Source: Flavobacteriales bacterium UBA6051 | GTDB lineage: Bacteria; Bacteroidota; Bacteroidia; Flavobacteriales_D; Crocinitomicaceae | Direction: 5' to 3' | Length of the DNA stretch: 64,000 nucleotides | NCBI GenBank assembly: GCA_002427735.1 | Contig: DIYP01000016.1 | Coordinates: 372,001 to 436,000, forward strand | Shown here: positions 34,690 through 43,362 of the stretch, one piece after another | Layout: each line of letters starts with the position of its first letter | Numbering within the stretch: the stretch's first letter is position 1 | Notes under the pieces: model-generated | Seen by the model: only the letters and a program-made list of their open reading frames with translations | What the model was told of the DNA's origin: nothing | Database searches by the model: none | Translations under genes and position numbers: made by a program

Positions 34690-36591
34690 ATGAAAGTACT
34701 CATTGCCAGTATAATGGCGCTTTTTTCCAGCTTTGCTTTTTCACAATCATCCGCCGCTCTTGTACCTAAGCAAGCATTTTCTGTCTTTAGTATCAACAAC
34801 GTTAATTTGTTGCAAAAAATCTCCTTAGATGAACTGGTGAAATATGAGTTCATGGAAGAGCTTCAACAAGAGTTGTTCGATGGATCTACTTCAGGCAAAA
34901 CACTCAAGGATTCAGGCATTGATTTCGATCAGAAACTCAATATCTTTTTCGGGAGAGATGATGCGTTTGAAGTTGCTGGTTTTTCATTTGGAATTGATAA
35001 CACAACACAATTATTTGAAGTGTTTGATGACTTTCAAAAGTCTGAAAGCAATTACAGTGGTGTCGATTTCTACGTTTCTTATTTTAATAGAATTGCAGTA
35101 AAAGGAAATACCGGGGTGCTTTTCAGAGTTACACCAAATATGGAAACTGTGAATGCCATGACAGACTCCATTTGGTATGCTCGTGGAAATGATTGGCCAT
35201 GGAGTGAGCTTGATGAAACCCTAGAAATAATAGAAGGTCTTGGGAAACCAGAAGAAGTAGGTCCTGATCCAGAAGCCATTGAATTTTTTGATGAAATGGA
35301 AATCGAAGAAAATACTTCAACACCTATTGAAAACAAAGAGCTTCCAGTTGCAGACGAAGATCCCACTGAAAAAACGTATTATGAATTACTGGACTCTGTA
35401 GAGTTAGTGCTTCAAGAACAATACCTAAAGGCTGTTTGCGATGATCTTTTTCAAAATGGAGACAATCTTTTGTCAAACTCTCCTCAGTTTAAAGAACAAA
35501 TAGCACATACTTCGGAAAGTGTTTTCTTCCTCGACAATTCGAAAACTTTTAGAAAAACCAATGACTTTTCTTTTGTTCAAAGCCTTTATCCTGGGTTCTA
35601 CAGAAGTTTGGAAGAATTGTATACTGGGAATGTAATTCTTGGTGACCTCTTCATTAATGAAAATTCCGTGAACCTTAAGTTAAATGCCCAATATGGTGAA
35701 GAATTGGGTTCAGTCTACGCAAGTATGACCGACACTAAATTTGATAAGAACGTTTTCAAATACATCAGTGAAGATAATAGTGCATTTTTCACTTATCACG
35801 TCAACTTACGCCAAGCTTACGATCAAATGTATGACATCTTTCATCCTCTTTTGGAGAAAGAAGCTGAAAAAAGTTATTCTTTTTCTTCCAGACTTATGCT
35901 CATGGAATTGTTAGATGAGCTAATGAATAAGGATGCCATTTTTGGAACCTACAAAGGAAGTATGTTCGGCACCTATGATGGAATTCAAAAAGTGAAAACA
36001 CAAAAATTTGTTTTCGATTACGATGAAGAAACGTTTGAGTATACCGAAAAAGAAGTTGAGGCAGAAGAAGATATGCCCATATTCACGCTCGGCTTCTCGA
36101 CGGAAAGAACTGAGATTCCAGAAATCATCCTGCGCCATGCAGAACGCACGGAAGAGAGTTGTAGAAAGGAGGGCGAGTACTGGGTGTTTGACAAGGCTAT
36201 TCTGAATGCGGCTCCAATGTATATCACCGTTCAAAATGGATTGTTCATTGTCACCAATAATGAATCACTCGTTAAGAATCACATCGATGGATATGGGAGT
36301 AAGTCATTAGATAAATCACTTATGAAAAAAGCCAAAAAAAGCGGCTTTATTTACGGTCACGCTGATTTAAGCAAGGCGATCGAAAATGTTCCGCGAGAAC
36401 TTTTTGATGATGAAGAAAATGAGATGATGGATGTAATCCGCGGAAAATCGGGGCGCGTAGAGTTCTCTTCTTCGCAAACTTCCAACCGGGAGACATCTTT
36501 TGATTTAGTTTACGATTTTACCGACGTTCAAGATGATGCCGGAACGTATATTCTGGACCTCATTAATAGTTTATATGTTATCTCCAAATAA
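34690..36591 (+). CDS. Large exported protein, first of a related pair
   Basis: A 633-residue protein from the ATG at 34690; the 18 upstream codons from 34636 start at a leader-like frame and are unlikely. Signal peptide ends near FAFSQ. The body resembles DUF4836/DUF3352-type proteins of Bacteroidota: a repeated pattern of an alpha/beta unit (SGIDFDQKLNIFFG, GFSFGIDNTTQLFEVF), an acidic insert at about 180-250, and a late block with MPIFTLGFSTERTE. The next gene has the same layout, so they are probably paralogues. Function is unknown; secretion across the inner membrane is clear, final location not. Confidence 0.75.
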   Translation: MKVLIASIMALFSSFAFSQSSAALVPKQAFSVFSINNVNLLQKISLDELVKYEFMEELQQELFDGSTSGKTLKDSGIDFDQKLNIFFGRDDAFEVAGFSFGIDNTTQLFEVFDDFQKSESNYSGVDFYVSYFNRIAVKGNTGVLFRVTPNMETVNAMTDSIWYARGNDWPWSELDETLEIIEGLGKPEEVGPDPEAIEFFDEMEIEENTSTPIENKELPVADEDPTEKTYYELLDSVELVLQEQYLKAVCDDLFQNGDNLLSNSPQFKEQIAHTSESVFFLDNSKTFRKTNDFSFVQSLYPGFYRSLEELYTGNVILGDLFINENSVNLKLNAQYGEELGSVYASMTDTKFDKNVFKYISEDNSAFFTYHVNLRQAYDQMYDIFHPLLEKEAEKSYSFSSRLMLMELLDELMNKDAIFGTYKGSMFGTYDGIQKVKTQKFVFDYDEETFEYTEKEVEAEEDMPIFTLGFSTERTEIPEIILRHAERTEESCRKEGEYWVFDKAILNAAPMYITVQNGLFIVTNNESLVKNHIDGYGSKSLDKSLMKKAKKSGFIYGHADLSKAIENVPRELFDDEENEMMDVIRGKSGRVEFSSSQTSNRETSFDLVYDFTDVQDDAGTYILDLINSLYVISK

Positions 36592-36600
36592 GCAGGGAAC

Positions 36601-37950
36601 ATGTATCGGAATCTATTCCTGATTTTTGTTCTCGCTGCTGGCCTTGCTGGATTACTGATATGGCAACCGTGGAAAGGAGAGGAAGCCCCGCCTCCTAGCA
36701 TCTACGATCGGTTACCAGATGCAGAGATTATCGGTATTTCTGATGTTTTACAACTTTCGTCGTCTCTTTCTGAGAACCTTTTTTACTATAAAATCCCCTT
36801 CAGAGATCTTATCTCACCTGACTTCATTCTAAGTCAGGGAAAAAACTATGGACTAGATGTTCAGTCACCTGTCTTTTTCTTCATGAATGAAAAAGAAAAT
36901 CTTCCCGACGATTGGGGGGTAATGGTATCCGTAAGAGATAGCAGCAAAGTGCGAGAAGGCATTGAGAACCTTCAGAAGTTTGTAGGTATATCGGTACGAG
37001 AAGTAGATAACTTCAGGGTATACAGCTCTTCCGAATTGAATGGTTCCGTTGTTTATGGCAATGATTGGATGCTTCTTTATCAGGGACATCAGCTTGATAA
37101 AATATTACAACGCGTGATCCATGCAAAGCACAATGATGTCTCTCCACGGTGGCAAAAATTCATAAAAGAAAATAATACACACAATGAAGGACTCATTGCC
37201 AGCGTTTCATCAGATGAATTTGATGAGCAAGGAATTGCATCGGCGTATATAACGTTATCCAATGACTCAAGTAGTTTAGTATTCAATACGGTAATCACAC
37301 AAAATGATTCTTTATCATTTCAAGCAAATCCGGTCGGACCATCTTTCTACCCTCAGGAATATACAAAGCGCTTGATCAATCTTCATTTTGACGTAGACCG
37401 TTTGAGACATAGACCTAACGATCCAATTTATAAGGTCATGAAAAAACTGGCGAGCAAAATAAGCTTCCCGCTTCAACAATTCTTAAATACGTGGGAAGGA
37501 GACGTTGCTTTTAGACAAGGAGGGCTGGAAGTAATTCATGAGCGCTATGTTGAATCAGAACTCGATGAGAACTTCAATGTAACAGAAGTTGAGAAGTATA
37601 GAAAAGTTAAAGTCTCAGGCTTCTCCCTTTTTCTCTCAACCAATGACCGCTTGTCCTCCTTCCTTAAACTAATTGAAGACAAGGGAATTCTTACAGCATA
37701 CGAGTCTAAATACCGTCTATTGTTTTCTCCGCCACTGAATCTTCACACGACCGATAGTTCACTCGTCTTCCACACTAGTCGATATAGGCCTGCTGTTACT
37801 CCTGATAGTACGAACGAAATTATGTGGACCTTTGATTATACTCCGGTACAGTTTTTCATTGATTCCACTTCTGTAAAAACAGTTTATGGAAGAATTCGCC
37901 TTCCGCTGAAAAAAATCGTTTCCGATAATATTGCTGAAATTGAAGAATGA
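36601..37950 (+). CDS. Membrane-anchored protein related to the preceding gene
   Basis: A 449-residue protein with an N-terminal anchor (about 4-20, followed by QPWKGEEAPPP). The soluble part follows the same order as the preceding protein: a GLDVQSPVFFFMNE strand-helix near residue 85 corresponds to GIDFDQKLNIFFGRD, and VEKYRKVKVSGFSLFLSTND corresponds to the block ending GFSTERTE. This suggests an old tandem duplication. It starts 9 bases after the previous stop, and its stop overlaps the next start (ATGA). No catalytic motif is visible. Confidence 0.75.
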   Translation: MYRNLFLIFVLAAGLAGLLIWQPWKGEEAPPPSIYDRLPDAEIIGISDVLQLSSSLSENLFYYKIPFRDLISPDFILSQGKNYGLDVQSPVFFFMNEKENLPDDWGVMVSVRDSSKVREGIENLQKFVGISVREVDNFRVYSSSELNGSVVYGNDWMLLYQGHQLDKILQRVIHAKHNDVSPRWQKFIKENNTHNEGLIASVSSDEFDEQGIASAYITLSNDSSSLVFNTVITQNDSLSFQANPVGPSFYPQEYTKRLINLHFDVDRLRHRPNDPIYKVMKKLASKISFPLQQFLNTWEGDVAFRQGGLEVIHERYVESELDENFNVTEVEKYRKVKVSGFSLFLSTNDRLSSFLKLIEDKGILTAYESKYRLLFSPPLNLHTTDSSLVFHTSRYRPAVTPDSTNEIMWTFDYTPVQFFIDSTSVKTVYGRIRLPLKKIVSDNIAEIEE

Positions 37951-38291
37951 CAATTGACTACTTTTTATTTGAAAAAGGAGCAGATCACGCCGCGCTCTTA
38001 GAACAAGTGCATGACTTCATCATTAATGCGCACCCCGGTATTCAGCACAAGATCAAACATGGAATCCCCTTTTATTCGTTAAAGAAAGATTTTCTGTACT
38101 TAGATGTACAAAAAAACACTCCGTTAGTTGGCGTAATACAAGGTAGACAATTGAAAGATGCGCAAGATTTACTGGACTTTACACAACGTAAACAAATTGG
38201 TCATTTTCAGTTAACTAGCATGTCAGAAAGCCGTTTTAGAGACCTATTGTTCGTGATACAGAGTGCATTAGATTATGACTTGAAACGCTAA
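37947..38291 (+). CDS. DUF1801 family protein
   Basis: A small soluble 114-residue protein. The pattern IINAHPGIQHKIKHGIPFYSLKKDFLYLD is that of DUF1801/YdhG-like proteins (IPFY core and following strand). Members have an alpha/beta fold with no assigned reaction. It overlaps the previous gene by 4 bases (ATGA) and is the last of the group; about 90 bases with no feature precede the next gene. Confidence 0.8.
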   Translation: MTIDYFLFEKGADHAALLEQVHDFIINAHPGIQHKIKHGIPFYSLKKDFLYLDVQKNTPLVGVIQGRQLKDAQDLLDFTQRKQIGHFQLTSMSESRFRDLLFVIQSALDYDLKR

Positions 38292-38383
38292 GTTGACCGT
38301 TCAACATAACACTGTCAATAACTCGGTTTATTCTATCGTATCATTTGGACAATATCCCGCTAACTTAATAGAAAATTATCCCT

Positions 38384-39742
38384 ATGCCTAGAAGCACTAA
38401 ATCGGCAGGTTCGACATCTGCAAAGCGAAAAAAAATTTTTGTCCTTGACACTTCCGTTCTACTTCACGACCACCAATCAATTACAACGTTCGGTAAGAAT
38501 GATATTGCCATTCCAATTACTGTCTTGGAAGAATTGGATAAATTCAAAATAGGAAATGACACAAAGAACTTTTCTGCTCGAGAGGTTATTCGCTTCATTG
38601 ATAAAATGTCAACAAGTGGTAGTCTTCAGGATTGGATTGCGCTTGGAACCGGATTGGGTAAATTTAAAGTCATATTTGAAATGACACCTTCTGGATTGGA
38701 TGCCGAAAATATTTACGCCCGTGGGAAGAACGATCACAAAATCATTAATGCCGCACTTGCGCTAAAGGAGAGTGAAAAAAAGCGTGATGTTGTTATGGTG
38801 ACAAAGGATATCAACCTACGCATTAAGGCAAAAGCACTTGGGCTTATTGCTGAAGATTATGAGACAGGAAAAGTGACTTCAGATACTGCTCAAAAATCAA
38901 GTGTTTACACCATTGAAAATGTGGAGTCTGAGCAGATTCGCCAAATATTTACCAAAGGGAAAATTGATGAAGATGGTATTCTCGGAACACGGAAGATTGC
39001 GAATGGGTATTACATTCTAAAGAATGGGAAATCGTCATCACTAGCTGTTTACAATCCACATCTGGATCAAATTGAACGCATCGAAAAAGAATTCGTTTAT
39101 GGAGTGAAACCAAAAAATGCAGAACAAGCCTTCGCATTAAATGCTTTATTGAATCCAGCAATACGACTTGTTGCCTTGCAGGGTGTTGCGGGTACTGGAA
39201 AAACACTACTGGCTTTGGCTTCAGCGTTAGAACAAAGCAAGAAATTTCATCAAATTATTTTAGCACGACCAATCGTTCCATTGTCCAATAAGGAAATTGG
39301 GTTTCTTCCTGGTGATGCCAATGATAAAATTGGACCATATATGGAGCCGTTATGGGATAATCTCAAGTTTATTAAGTCGCAGTTTGGTGAGAATGAACGA
39401 AAACACAAAGCTATTCTGGAACTGGAAGAAAGTGGTAAGATCATTATTTCTCCTCTTGCATTCATTCGTGGAAGAAGTTTGTCGAACATCATCTTCATTA
39501 TTGATGAGGCTCAGAACTTAACACCTCATGAGATCAAAACCATTATTACACGTGCTGGAGAAAACACCAAGATTATATTTACGGGAGATGTGAATCAAAT
39601 TGATACACCTTACCTGGACGAAAACAGTAACGGGCTAGCATATCTTGTAGATCGCCTGAAAGGACAACCCCTGTTCGCTCACATCAAACTGGAGAAAGGA
39701 GAACGTTCAGAACTGGCTAATTTGGCCAATGACCTTCTTTAA
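38384..39742 (+). CDS. phoH: PIN domain-PhoH family ATPase
   Basis: A 452-residue fusion. The PIN nuclease domain (about 15-150) begins KIFVLDTSVLLHD with acidic metal-binding residues and ends in VMVTKDINLRIKAKALG. The PhoH NTPase (about 240-452) has Walker A GVAGTGKTLL and Walker B IIFIIDEAQNLT and a sensor-like FTGDVNQIDTPYLD. This two-domain form is the one known as PhoH2, reported to have RNA helicase and RNase activity in mycobacteria. The function in this organism is inferred only by family. It is followed after 15 bases by the SGNH hydrolase gene. Confidence 0.92.
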   Translation: MPRSTKSAGSTSAKRKKIFVLDTSVLLHDHQSITTFGKNDIAIPITVLEELDKFKIGNDTKNFSAREVIRFIDKMSTSGSLQDWIALGTGLGKFKVIFEMTPSGLDAENIYARGKNDHKIINAALALKESEKKRDVVMVTKDINLRIKAKALGLIAEDYETGKVTSDTAQKSSVYTIENVESEQIRQIFTKGKIDEDGILGTRKIANGYYILKNGKSSSLAVYNPHLDQIERIEKEFVYGVKPKNAEQAFALNALLNPAIRLVALQGVAGTGKTLLALASALEQSKKFHQIILARPIVPLSNKEIGFLPGDANDKIGPYMEPLWDNLKFIKSQFGENERKHKAILELEESGKIIISPLAFIRGRSLSNIIFIIDEAQNLTPHEIKTIITRAGENTKIIFTGDVNQIDTPYLDENSNGLAYLVDRLKGQPLFAHIKLEKGERSELANLANDLL

Positions 39743-39757
39743 TCGCTCTTGGGAGCC

Positions 39758-41074
39758 ATGAGAATTAAAAAACGACACTGGAAGATTGTGCTGTACAACC
39801 TGCTCGTGGTGCTGATTATTCTTTGCTCGGGTGAGCTATTTCTTCGATATTATCTCAACCATCCTCAAAAGGCACCAGATTGGTTGTTACCATCATTAAA
39901 GACCTATTACAGTCAATTAGATCGCAGTATCTTACAATTTGAGCCCAACTGCACGCAGTTTTCCGAAGACTTATTCTATGAGCTTAGGCCAGGTAAGTTT
40001 CGCTTTTCTAACCGAGAATTCGACAATGAATACCTTGTCAATAGCGCTGGGTGCAGAGACGATGAATCCTCTCTTCAATATCCTAAAATAATCGCATTGG
40101 GCGACTCTTACACTATGGGGTGGGGCGTAGAACAAAATGAGACATTTCCTGAAATTGTTGAAAAAGAACTAGGACTTAAAACACTCAATATGGGGGTCTC
40201 ATCTTATGGAACAGCCAGAGAGGTGCATGCCCTGAAAAAAGTAAAAATGGATAGTGTTCAATTCATCCTAATGCAATACTGTCCAAATGACTATAATGAA
40301 AACAAGCAGTTCTATATTGCTGAAGACTCACTAGTTACATCATCGAAAGAGCGCTGGAATCAATCTGTTGATCAAAACACGGAAAATACAAGTTACTATC
40401 CATTCAAACATCTCCTTTCTGTTATACCATTACTACGATCCAAAGAAGAAAGCAAACAAGAAGGAAAAGCATGGAAAGCGAAACATAAAGTTCCTCAGAT
40501 CAGTGAAGAACGTGCATTCCTGAACGTACTGAAGCATTCGACCTCGATTCCTGCAAATGTGAGTATTATTCTTTTCAGTATTGAGGCGGAACACTGTCAC
40601 AGTGCATTCATTGATGCTGTTGCGAAACTTCTGGAAAAGGAACATGGTTCTACCCTACACGACCAAATATCCTTTCTTGATCTTACCGGATCGATTACCG
40701 CAAAAGAGCGCTATATTCTTGATCCACATTTGAACAACAAAGGACATGAAGCCGTTGCCAAAAAAATTATTACGCATTTAAAGAATCTTCCTCAAAAAAA
40801 TAACAAGGAATACTGGTACTATCCTGACGGGCAACTGGGATACGTTTGTGAATATAAAAATGGCCTAAAAGATGGTGTTTTCAAAAGTTATTGGGACAAT
40901 GGAAACATTTCCCGCATTGGATATTTTAAGCATGGAAAAAAGCACGGAGAAGAGCTTAACTACCATGAAGAAGGCTGGCTCTATGAAAAGAAGAATTATG
41001 TAGAAGATAAACTTTCCGGATTGCACATTAATTATGATAAGTTCGGGAATTCTTTAGACACTATAGTGCATTAA
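39758..41074 (+). CDS. Membrane-anchored SGNH hydrolase fused to MORN-like repeats
   Basis: A 438-residue protein from the ATG at 39758 (the frame opens at a TTG at 39749). An N-terminal transmembrane helix (about 10-28) is followed by an SGNH/GDSL hydrolase: block I IIALGDSYTMGWG with Ser117, and block V DPHLNNKGHEAVAKKI, with Asp and His at about 322-325. The oxyanion Gly/Asn blocks are less clear. At about 350-430 come MORN_2-type repeats (GVFKSYWDNGNISRIGYFKHGKKHGEE), similar to the YwqK toxin-antitoxin family. The hydrolase could deacylate a glycan or lipid; repeats often bind lipid or protein. The substrate is unknown. Confidence 0.85.
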   Translation: MRIKKRHWKIVLYNLLVVLIILCSGELFLRYYLNHPQKAPDWLLPSLKTYYSQLDRSILQFEPNCTQFSEDLFYELRPGKFRFSNREFDNEYLVNSAGCRDDESSLQYPKIIALGDSYTMGWGVEQNETFPEIVEKELGLKTLNMGVSSYGTAREVHALKKVKMDSVQFILMQYCPNDYNENKQFYIAEDSLVTSSKERWNQSVDQNTENTSYYPFKHLLSVIPLLRSKEESKQEGKAWKAKHKVPQISEERAFLNVLKHSTSIPANVSIILFSIEAEHCHSAFIDAVAKLLEKEHGSTLHDQISFLDLTGSITAKERYILDPHLNNKGHEAVAKKIITHLKNLPQKNNKEYWYYPDGQLGYVCEYKNGLKDGVFKSYWDNGNISRIGYFKHGKKHGEELNYHEEGWLYEKKNYVEDKLSGLHINYDKFGNSLDTIVH

Positions 41075-41101
41075 AAAGGCCCTTGTTCAGAGCCTTTTTT
41101 T
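41073..41101. terminator. Bidirectional terminator between convergent genes
   Basis: An AAAAAGGC...GCCTTTTTT inverted repeat (A run 41073-41077, T run 41095-41101, stem GGC/GCC) follows the SGNH hydrolase stop. It has T-runs in both directions, so it can also end the minus-strand lipoprotein transcript, whose gene stops 19 bases away. Confidence 0.7.
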
Positions 41102-41120
41102 CCATACAATATGACGCATC

Positions 41121-41927
41121 TTAGTTCAATGAGACTGATTTAGTTCTTACAGTTTCATTTAAGAGCCAATAGGATCTTCCACCGATTGTTTGAGGGTCAT
41201 AATTGATTCCAACGATCTGGACGTATCCTTGACCTGAACCCAATCCTGAGATATCAGCAGCGTTAAAAGTGTGCGAAGATGTTCCTCCGGCTACAATCAC
41301 AAACGCCGTCCCATCTGGTCCATATACCCCAAAATAGACTGAATCCGCATTTAAAACGGAAGGGCAAGACGCTGTATAAGAAGTAGATAAATCCACATCC
41401 CCGGAACTTATTTCAGCAACAGTGGAAAAGCCCTGTGAAGTGCTCGCGTTGAACGTAGGCCAGGCAGCACCAGTACCGTTCCAGTCTACAGTGCTTCCAA
41501 ATGAAATCCCATTTGGATTAGATGTACCTGGTACATAAACATAGGAATCATTTGATTGGGCTGTCAAGTTATTTGAATTTGCATCTACCGTCCCGGCTGA
41601 CATGAAATTTGCTCCACCATCTTCACTGAATACAGCAACGGCTGTGCCTATTTCGGTATCAATTGGTCCAATGGGAGTAGAGGTTGTTGAAATCGTTTTA
41701 ATTCCAATCAAGGCTGCAAAAGTCCCGGTATAATTTGGGGTATACCCTCCTGGAGCCGTCGCTGAGGCTGTCGGTGTTGCATACTGACAAGAACCGTCAT
41801 CCACTTCTGCACTCGAGTTGTAGTTTGTTGCTGTGTCATCCGTGCATCCCTTCTTCTTACACGATGTTACGCCGAATAAGAACCCGATAGATAGTAATCC
41901 AACAACGAAGATCGATTTAGTGTTCAT
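41121..41927 (-). CDS. Secreted lipoprotein with Cys-Asp motif
   Basis: A 268-residue lipoprotein from the ATG at 41927; upstream codons to 41960 are unlikely. Signal and lipobox GVTSC are followed by KKKGCTDDTATNYNSSAEVDDGSC, the GCTDxxAxNYNxxAxxDDGSC motif found repeatedly in Bacteroidota secreted proteins, thought to bind calcium. Beyond lies a Ser/Thr/Gly-rich beta-type region with no known enzyme motif. It has no T9SS sorting domain. A -7 box TATTTTTG begins 31 bases before the start. Confidence 0.8.
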   Translation of the reverse strand: MNTKSIFVVGLLSIGFLFGVTSCKKKGCTDDTATNYNSSAEVDDGSCQYATPTASATAPGGYTPNYTGTFAALIGIKTISTTSTPIGPIDTEIGTAVAVFSEDGGANFMSAGTVDANSNNLTAQSNDSYVYVPGTSNPNGISFGSTVDWNGTGAAWPTFNASTSQGFSTVAEISSGDVDLSTSYTASCPSVLNADSVYFGVYGPDGTAFVIVAGGTSSHTFNAADISGLGSGQGYVQIVGINYDPQTIGGRSYWLLNETVRTKSVSLN

Positions 41928-41957
41928 ATTAATTTTGTTTGTGGGTTTTGTTGATCT

Positions 41958-41965
41958 CAAAAATA
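41958..41965 (-). promoter_or_regulatory. Putative -7 box of the lipoprotein gene
   Basis: TATTTTTG on the minus strand matches TAnnTTTG. A TTG lies only 14 bases further upstream, shorter than usual, so the -33 element is unclear. Confidence 0.35.
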
Positions 41966-41987
41966 TGGAAGGTGTCGATCAAAGCAT

Positions 41988-42005
41988 ATAGGGCAAATGC
42001 CCTAT
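41988..42005. promoter_or_regulatory. 18-bp near-perfect palindrome between epimerase and lipoprotein genes
   Basis: ATAGGGCA-AA-TGCCCTAT has 8-bp perfect arms. It lies 19 bases after the epimerase stop and 60 bases before the lipoprotein start, upstream of the -7 box. There is no T-run, so an operator is more likely than a terminator. Confidence 0.4.
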
Positions 42006-42024
42006 TCTAAACAACTGTTTTACA

Positions 42025-42906
42025 TCAAAAATCCAATGCCTCTATTGCAGTCTCAAGGTTTTCATAACGAGACTTAAACCCTGAATTGATAAGCTTATCA
42101 TTGGATACTTTTACCCCTTTCAGTAAGATAATCGACATTTCTCCCAACATCAGTTTTAACAGAAAACCAGGAACATTGGGCATCCAAATTCTTTTACCAA
42201 GGCGGTGGGCCAGTGCTTTTGTAAGCTCCCTATTTGAAGTGTTGTCCGTAAGCGCATTAAATGTGCCTTCTGTATTATTCTCCATCAAATGAATGAATGC
42301 CAACGCCACATCATCAATATGTATCCAGGGAATTGTTTGTTTTCCTGAGCCTAATGCTGCAGCCATATTCCATTTCATCGGGCGGACTAATTGCTCAACC
42401 GCTCCTCCTTGACTGCTGAGAACAATTGCTATGCGTAATTTTGTTACTGAAACATGCTCTTGAAAAAGATCCGCGGCAGCCTCCCATTGTTTGACCAATT
42501 GATCGATGTATGTTGGACCAAACGGATCCGTCTCTGCATAGGGTTCGTTATCTGTATCGAATCCATAGCAAGAGATACCAGATGCTGTCAAAAAATGCTT
42601 TAACTGGGGAAATTCGGAGCGCTTTTCAAAGAGAAACTGGATTGGGTCAATTCGTGAATGGAGCAGCTCTTTTTTGCGCTTCTTTGTCCAGTTTTTTTCT
42701 GCAATTCCTGCACCGCATAAATTAATGATGACTTCAATATCACGAACGGCCTCTGTATTCAATTCTTTCGTTGCCGGGTTCCAGGCAACATGATGGTCGG
42801 CTCTAGGGTTTCTTGTCAGAATTTTGATAGCATGCCCTTGTGCCAGAAGTAACTCAGTTAATCGACTTCCAATCAGTCCCGTTCCTCCCGCAATAAGCAC
42901 ATTCAT
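42025..42906 (-). CDS. TIGR01777 family SDR epimerase
   Basis: A 293-residue NAD(P)-binding protein of the TIGR01777 (YfcH) family. It shows the Gly-rich motif GGTGLIGSRLTELLLAQG, the strand VIINLCGAGIAEKNW typical of the family, a catalytic-type YAETDPF, and a C-terminal DUF1731 domain (LAHRLGKRIWMPNVPGFLLKLMLGE). Function is not established; the family resembles nucleoside-sugar epimerases and is near cell-division genes in other phyla. It overlaps the acetyltransferase gene by 4 bases, ATGA-style. Confidence 0.88.
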   Translation of the reverse strand: MNVLIAGGTGLIGSRLTELLLAQGHAIKILTRNPRADHHVAWNPATKELNTEAVRDIEVIINLCGAGIAEKNWTKKRKKELLHSRIDPIQFLFEKRSEFPQLKHFLTASGISCYGFDTDNEPYAETDPFGPTYIDQLVKQWEAAADLFQEHVSVTKLRIAIVLSSQGGAVEQLVRPMKWNMAAALGSGKQTIPWIHIDDVALAFIHLMENNTEGTFNALTDNTSNRELTKALAHRLGKRIWMPNVPGFLLKLMLGEMSIILLKGVKVSNDKLINSGFKSRYENLETAIEALDF

Positions 42907-43361
42907 TTTAACTCATTTTCCCGAAAAAACAAACGAACATTGTACCAGTTCTTATCAATGAAAGCGCCTTTTCGTTCGTAAAATTCTATTGCAATATCGT
43001 TCCAATCTAATACTTGCCAATCCATTCGTGCAACTTTGCGTTCGTTTGCTATGTTCACGACTGCATCAAATAATTTGGATCCAACTCTGTGATTCCTCAT
43101 TTCAGGCAAAACGTATAAGTCTTCCAGGTATATGCAAGGTCCCTTCCAAGTAGAATATGATGTATAATACAAGGCAAAACCAACGATCCTATTCTCTGCT
43201 TCAGCAACTATTGCCTCGCAATAGTTAGCTTCAAACAAATCGTGTGTAAGTCCTTCAACCGTATTCTTTACCTCATGCGGTTCCTTTTCATATTCAGCGA
43301 GTCCCTTGATCAGTTCAAGGATTTCTGGAACGTCATTTTTTTGGGCGGGACGAATGGTCAT
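42903..43361 (-). CDS. GNAT family N-acetyltransferase
   Basis: A 152-residue GNAT acetyltransferase from the ATG at 43361; a TTG-initiated form six residues longer overlaps sprA. Motif A is YVLPEMRNHRVGSKLFDAV, an R/Q-x-x-G-x-G/S-type acetyl-CoA loop. The pattern IRPAQKNDVPEILELIKGLAEYEKE at the N-terminus and YLEDLYVLPE are those of the diamine (spermidine/spermine-type) acetyltransferase group, but the substrate is unproven. It overlaps the sprA stop region, so it should be translated with sprA. Confidence 0.88.
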   Translation of the reverse strand: MTIRPAQKNDVPEILELIKGLAEYEKEPHEVKNTVEGLTHDLFEANYCEAIVAEAENRIVGFALYYTSYSTWKGPCIYLEDLYVLPEMRNHRVGSKLFDAVVNIANERKVARMDWQVLDWNDIAIEFYERKGAFIDKNWYNVRLFFRENELK

Positions 43362-43362
43362 A

